Assembly (NCBI GenBank): GCA_040756375.1
Contig: JBFLZC010000023.1
Span: forward strand, 1-64,000
From: VGSG01 sp040756375
Lineage (GTDB): Bacteria > Desulfobacterota > Desulfomonilia > Desulfomonilales > Desulfomonilaceae
Length of the DNA stretch: 64,000 bases
Direction: 5' to 3'
Below the pieces are notes generated by a model, which was not told the origin of the DNA, did not search any database, and was given only the letters and a program-made list of their open reading frames with translations. Made by a program: the position numbers and the translations under genes. Below are positions 60,125-64,000 of the stretch, piece by piece (position 1 is the first letter of the stretch; each line of letters starts with the position of its first letter).

Positions 60125-61063
60125 ATGCCCCTTGCCTCTCGATGGTCCTTGCTTTGCATTGCCATCATACTCGCTCTCTTGAGCAGTGGAGAAGTCCGCG
60201 CCGGGACATATCATCATGAGCTGAAGGTGGACGGATTGACACGAACGTTTCATGTCTTTGTACCTGAGAAGCTCGATCAAGCGCGCGGAATTCCCCTCCT
60301 GATCGCTCTTCACGGCGGAGCAACGAACGGCCAGATCATGGAGAGCTTTTCCGGCTTATCCGACACCGCGGCAGAGCACTCGTTCATCGTGGTCTATCCT
60401 GACGGCACGGGGCGGCACAAAGCGATGCGCACCTGGAATTCGGGCCGCTGCTGCGGATACGCTCAGAGGCATGACATCAATGACGTGGCATTCATTCGAG
60501 AGCTTATCGGTTTCATGATCGAGCAGTATCGCGTAGATCCATCCAGGGTCTTTGTTACCGGCATGTCCAATGGAGCCATGATGGCCTACCGCATCGCAGC
60601 AGAGATTCCCGAACACATCGCTGCGGTGGCTGTCATTGGCGGAACCCTCGATATTGACCCATCTTTCATTCGCGCCTCCGTGCCTGTTGTGCATTTCCAC
60701 GGGACCGACGATCAGTTCTGTCCCTATGAAGGCGGACGAGGCTCTCGAAGCCTCGTCAGGGTCGGGCATAACTCCGTGAAGCACACGATTGACGCGTGGG
60801 TTCAAGCCAACCGTGCCGATACGGAACCGACTGTCGAGGAATTACCGGACCGGTTTGATGACGGAACCCGTGTGGTCAAATACACATACAAAACAAAGCA
60901 GGACCCGCAAAATATCGTGCTGTACAAGATCGTCGGCGGTGGGCATTCCTGGCCGGGAAGGAAGCTTCGGGAGCGTCTTCTGGGCACCGCGACGCTGGAG
61001 ATTTCTGCCAACGAAATCATGTGGCAGTTCTTTTCCGCCCATCCCAAGGATGTTTCGCGTTAA
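60125..61063 (+). CDS. Exported PHB-depolymerase/LpqC-type esterase
   Basis: A 312-residue alpha/beta hydrolase with a signal peptide (cleavage near residue 26). The triad is visible: Ser148 in GMSNGAMM, Asp in HGTDDQ (195/196) and His274 in GGGHSWPG. It resembles polyhydroxybutyrate depolymerase and feruloyl-esterase-like proteins; the natural substrate is uncertain. Confidence 0.85.
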   Translation: MPLASRWSLLCIAIILALLSSGEVRAGTYHHELKVDGLTRTFHVFVPEKLDQARGIPLLIALHGGATNGQIMESFSGLSDTAAEHSFIVVYPDGTGRHKAMRTWNSGRCCGYAQRHDINDVAFIRELIGFMIEQYRVDPSRVFVTGMSNGAMMAYRIAAEIPEHIAAVAVIGGTLDIDPSFIRASVPVVHFHGTDDQFCPYEGGRGSRSLVRVGHNSVKHTIDAWVQANRADTEPTVEELPDRFDDGTRVVKYTYKTKQDPQNIVLYKIVGGGHSWPGRKLRERLLGTATLEISANEIMWQFFSAHPKDVSR

Positions 61064-61143
61064 TATACGGGCGCACGGAATAGGGTTCTCACGAGTGGAC
61101 CGCCTCAGAAAGGTTGGCGAGCTGATAACCGGTGAGATGGGCC

Positions 61144-61198
61144 GTAGGGGCGTGATTCATCACGCCCTCTTATCGGGCGCAATGAATTGCGCCCCTAC
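61144..61198. repeat. GTAGGGGCG paired palindromes
   Basis: Two hairpins, GGGGCGTGATTCATCACGCCC and GGGCGCAATGAATTGCGCCCC, with GTAGGGG/CCCCTAC ends shared with the elements at 55730 and 58141. Confidence 0.7.
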
Positions 61199-61429
61199 GC
61201 GGCCTCATCGATGAACTTTGCAGGTTCTATCGATAGTGGGCCATTCTAGGTGCGCGGCTAGATAGTAGACGTGATGTTTGCGGACCAACAGACAATATGT
61301 AAAATCGGTAACAACCCGCCTCCGTGCCGGCCGTCTGCGCTGCGAGAATCATCGTTGACGGGGATATATGAGGGTGCGTAGACTGTGGGCGCTGCCAATA
61401 TAATCTCCGAGTGCTCCGGAGAGCCGACC

Positions 61430-62212
61430 ATGAATGCCACGGTTCGAGAAACCTGGGACGGGCATGCCGACGAATGGGATGAGCAAGCCGACGATCCCAA
61501 GAACTATTTCTCGCGGCGTGCGGCATTTGTGGAACAATTAGTGACGCAGCATGTGCCGCCCTGCTCCACACTCGATTTCGGCTGCGGACCGGGGAATCTC
61601 AGTTATGCGCTGGCCAAGCGCGGGTTCGACGTCCACGGTTGCGATATCGCGCCGAAGATGGTGGAAAAAGCGATCCGGAGGCTTTCGGGGCTGACAAAGG
61701 AGGCCGAATCCCGCTTCAAAATCACACCAGGCGACACCATTCCGTTTGGCATCACATTCGATCTTATCACCGCAATTGACGTTATCATCTACGTGCCGGA
61801 CTACGCTTCCTTCGTGCAGATGCTGTCCCGGTCATTGAAGCCCGAGGGCTATCTCGCACTGTCATGCACCAATAACATCAGCTTTTTCACATGGTTATCC
61901 ATCGCTCGACTGGTGGCCAATCCGCGCGCGAACCCTCATCCACTTACTGCCATACGCAATCTGGCTCGAACCGGAATTTGGAGCGGAGGCCATGTAGATC
62001 CGAAGACCTCCAAGCAAATCAGTAGCGCCGGGGCTTTTGACCGGCTCTTTGTTCGATCCGGGTTTGCCAAGATCGCGGATTTCGACATGATCCACTATCG
62101 CCGATGGGACAAGGCGCCTCTGGTACGCCGCGGCCTGAATCGGATGATCGCTCGGCGGTTCGGGTGGAACCACGTGGGCCTTTATCGCAAACGGCCGGAT
62201 GCCGCGCCGTAG
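61430..62212 (+). CDS. Class I SAM-dependent methyltransferase
   Basis: A 260-residue methyltransferase with motif I LDFGCGPGNLSYAL, the acidic post-I residue in HGCDIAPKMVEKA and a FDLITAIDVIIYVPDYASFV block. ATG 61430 with GGAGAG upstream is chosen; the frame is open earlier to 61385. Substrate unknown; a UbiE/UbiG-like small-molecule methylase is plausible. Confidence 0.8.
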   Translation: MNATVRETWDGHADEWDEQADDPKNYFSRRAAFVEQLVTQHVPPCSTLDFGCGPGNLSYALAKRGFDVHGCDIAPKMVEKAIRRLSGLTKEAESRFKITPGDTIPFGITFDLITAIDVIIYVPDYASFVQMLSRSLKPEGYLALSCTNNISFFTWLSIARLVANPRANPHPLTAIRNLARTGIWSGGHVDPKTSKQISSAGAFDRLFVRSGFAKIADFDMIHYRRWDKAPLVRRGLNRMIARRFGWNHVGLYRKRPDAAP

Positions 62213-62264
62213 CCTTCCGTCAGAGGGTTTGCTATTCACTATTCAATCAAGGAGGGGAGATGCC

Positions 62265-62792
62265 ATGTATCTTTGGAGGGTGGATCGGTTGGTTGAAGAT
62301 TTCCGGAACGACCAGGTAACGGAAAGAGAAAAGCTGAAGTATATGATTCTCTATGGCATCTGTCTTGTGGTGGGCATCCAGGGCGCTTTGTGGGCAGGCC
62401 AATTGAAGGGACTTGAATATAGCTACGTGGACACCGTCAATGTCCTGATAGCGGCGGTGATTAATGTCTATGGTACGTACTACTGCTATGCAAAGAACAG
62501 AGACGGCGACAACAGAGACCTCATCACTCGTTTCCTTTGCATCGGATTGCCCGTGGCGATACGGGTTTTCGTCTTTTTCATTCCCGCGTTCGTCCTCGTG
62601 GGCGTCGTGGTGTACAGACTGCGGGTTATGCATGGGATTGGGACCGGAACCAACGAGTTGGGTCAAAGCGTGTCCTACACAACGTGGCTCGACGTGCTGC
62701 TTGATGCTGCATTCTCCGCTGTAATGTATCTTTATCTCGCCACGAAGATGGCCGCGGTTGCGAGGGTTGCGCCTGCCTCGGAGCAGGGCTAA
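62265..62792 (+). CDS. Membrane protein, unknown function
   Basis: A 175-residue protein with about four membrane segments (near 32-52, 62-80, 95-120, 140-160). It starts after a GGAGGGG site 50 bases downstream of the methyltransferase and may be co-transcribed. No family recognised. Confidence 0.65.
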   Translation: MYLWRVDRLVEDFRNDQVTEREKLKYMILYGICLVVGIQGALWAGQLKGLEYSYVDTVNVLIAAVINVYGTYYCYAKNRDGDNRDLITRFLCIGLPVAIRVFVFFIPAFVLVGVVVYRLRVMHGIGTGTNELGQSVSYTTWLDVLLDAAFSAVMYLYLATKMAAVARVAPASEQG

Positions 62793-62962
62793 TCGGGCAA
62801 TCCATCGGCGGCCTTGGTCCGAAACTGTACCGCGAAGCACCCGGTCGGGTTACCGGCTAGGAACAATGAGCCGCGCTTGACGTAAGCGACTACCTTGCCA
62901 GTGGAAATTCTTTCCAGCCGCGCGTACAATAAAAGCAAGATTCTCCAGAGGAGTGTCAGTCT

Positions 62963-63178
62963 ATGACCAAGCTGGAAAAAGCATTTGTTGCGGCCTCAAA
63001 GCTGCCGCCAAATGAGCAGGAGGCCTTCGCGGAATGGATTCTCGAAGAGCTCGCTTCTGAGCGGCGCTGGCAGCAGGCCTTCGCGCGGTCCGCTGACGCG
63101 CTTGCGAAGCTCGCGGAAGAGGCGCTCGCGGAGCATCGTGTCGGTCGAACCCAGGAACTTGACCCCGAAAGACTATGA
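62963..63178 (+). CDS. Antitoxin of a ParE/RelE-type pair
   Basis: A 71-residue helical acidic protein (MTKLEKAFVAASKLPPNEQEAFAEWILEEL...) of the small antitoxins that precede ParE/RelE toxins. It overlaps the next gene by four bases (ATGA). No DNA-binding motif is obvious. Confidence 0.75.
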   Translation: MTKLEKAFVAASKLPPNEQEAFAEWILEELASERRWQQAFARSADALAKLAEEALAEHRVGRTQELDPERL

Positions 63179-63444
63179 AGTCCGTCACCACTGAGCGATT
63201 TCGCAAAGCTTTAGCAGCGCTCCCGCCGGACATCCAACGCCAAGCAAGAGAAGCTTACAAGCTGTTTAAGCAAAACCCTCATCATCCTAGCCTGCGTTTC
63301 AAGACGATCCACCCCTCGAAGCCCATTTACTCAATCCGCATTAATATCGATTACCGTGCCGTGGCAATCAGAGACGGGGACACAGTGCTTTGGTATTGGA
63401 TTGGCTCACATCAGGATTACGAAAAGTTGATATCGCAGTTGTAG
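63175..63444 (+). CDS. ParE/RelE-superfamily toxin
   Basis: An 89-residue basic protein with the family pattern: FRKALAALPPDIQRQAREAYKLFKQNPHHPSLRFK, RINIDYRAVAIRDGDTVLWYWIGSHQDYEKL. Intact with its antitoxin, unlike the decayed modules at 56.7-58 kb. Confidence 0.85.
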   Translation: MKSVTTERFRKALAALPPDIQRQAREAYKLFKQNPHHPSLRFKTIHPSKPIYSIRINIDYRAVAIRDGDTVLWYWIGSHQDYEKLISQL

Positions 63445-63471
63445 CTAGACGGACCGCGTACGACTATATGC

Positions 63472-63612
63472 CGAAGCATTGCATTTGGCCTTCATTGGAT
63501 GGGCCATTTCGTGTACGGCGCGCACCCGCGCGTGCGCCCTGGAGCGGCATGGGCAGACACGCGGGTCTGCCCCCACTGGAGCCTGGCTCATTTCCGATGC
63601 GCGGCTGGATAA
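63472..63612. repeat. ~140-base direct repeat, copy 2
   Basis: Same orientation as 58141-58280 with scattered changes; begins CGAAGCATTGCATTTGGCC and ends CTGGCTCATTTCCGATGC. The 5.3 kb between copies could be lost by homologous recombination. Confidence 0.8.
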
Positions 63613-63640
63613 CAACGCGTCGTCCGCACACATCCAGTTG

Positions 63641-64000
63641 TCAGGTGATCCGATAGGTCTTGTCTTCGTCTTCGGGAGGCAGAATATCGCTGGGGGGTGG
63701 TCCCGCGCCTACGGGCGAACGGGAACTCTTATCGAATATCTTCCGTCCCTTTCGGTACATGCAGGATCGGTACAGGGTTTTGTCTCTGCGCAAGCGCAGG
63801 ATAAGCCGCTGATTCGGACATCGGCCTTCGTTGTCGCGCTCGCATTCGCGTGACTTGCCCTTTTCCGGGCATGGGTGGATCACTTCCACGAGCCGCCACA
63901 GCTCTCCCGGTTCGCAGTATTCTTCGTGCAACCCTTCGCCCTCACGGGAGAACCTCAAGCCAGTGAGATTGGTTACCACCGCACCCGGTTGAAGGCTCTT
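63641..64000 (-). CDS. Hypothetical Cys-containing protein, 5' end outside the window
   Basis: The frame is open to the window edge, so the start may lie beyond position 64000; GTG 63979 is a possible internal start. Visible residues include EEYCEPGELWRLVEVIHPCPEKGKSRECERD and several further Cys and Arg. I recognise no family. Confidence 0.45.
   Translation of the reverse strand, partial: KSLQPGAVVTNLTGLRFSREGEGLHEEYCEPGELWRLVEVIHPCPEKGKSRECERDNEGRCPNQRLILRLRRDKTLYRSCMYRKGRKIFDKSSRSPVGAGPPPSDILPPEDEDKTYRIT

Noticed and set aside
61227..61571. Minus-strand frames between the esterase and the methyltransferase
   Set aside because: They overlap the methyltransferase start antisense and show no family features.

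Overview
The window reads as chromosome of an anaerobic, Gram-negative, aromatic-degrading bacterium, most likely a Desulfobacterota (old Deltaproteobacteria) relative of Desulfomonile, Syntrophus or Syntrophobacter. The evidence is the pair of benzoyl-CoA pathway genes for 6-oxocyclohex-1-ene-1-carbonyl-CoA hydrolase (bamA/oah) and cyclohexa-1,5-diene-1-carbonyl-CoA hydratase (bamR/dch), a type 2 LL-diaminopimelate aminotransferase, FolE2, lipid A synthesis (LpxB), the non-mevalonate isoprenoid pathway, and several tandem SPASM radical-SAM proteins. The taxon is an inference from gene content.

Layout. 0.4-1.8 kb: two-gene arsenosugar-type module (CMD protein + ArsS-like radical SAM). 1.9-4.8 kb: TPR protein, an exported three-repeat protein and a small membrane protein. 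4.8-10.4 kb (minus strand): yceD-rpmF-fabD-fabG-acpP-fabF-glyA, with plsX and fabH absent from their usual place. 10.6-18.3 kb: small exported and envelope proteins, xseB-ispA-dxs, and a GAF histidine kinase with an odd Cys-rich insert. 18.7-28.8 kb (minus strand): a candidate peptide-natural-product (RiPP) locus. 29-41 kb: lpxB, a double HAD phosphatase, greA, small exported proteins, a phosphofructokinase, ychF, an ECF sigma/anti-sigma pair and a D,D-carboxypeptidase. 42-45 kb: an exported TPR-CHAT protease-like protein. 45.5-49.2 kb: carA, dapL, folE2, queD. 49.3-51.8 kb: trypsin-like protease and M18 aminopeptidase. 52.5-56.6 kb: thiolase, OB-fold partner, bamA, bamR. 56.7-64 kb: decayed toxin-antitoxin modules, small membrane proteins, an esterase, a methyltransferase and one intact ParE-type pair.

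The main discovery candidate is the 18.7-28.8 kb locus. It has three tandem 64-70 residue precursor peptides with a near-identical leader (W-Q-x-PKLVILARSEPAE), four Cys at nearly fixed positions and a shared His-x-Arg-Ala-Ser C-terminus. Around them lie a PqqD-like recognition protein, a Ser/His S26-type peptidase, three SPASM radical-SAM enzymes (one fused to an HPr-kinase-like ATPase), an uncharacterised nucleotidyltransferase and a membrane-anchored NagZ-like GH3 enzyme. The gene set resembles cassettes named SynChlorMet (Scm) and GeoRSP in TIGRFAM (from memory, unverified). The precursors and the rSAM-kinase fusion are what I would treat as undescribed.

The same locus is full of a REP-type palindrome (TAGGTCGGGTTGAG...) with a resident REP-associated transposase (RAYT). 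A copy of the 3' end of one radical-SAM gene lies on each side of the RAYT, and one REP sits in frame inside the RAYT gene. At least five other dispersed palindrome families and one MITE-like 309-bp inverted repeat occur elsewhere in the window. No rRNA, tRNA or CRISPR array was seen.
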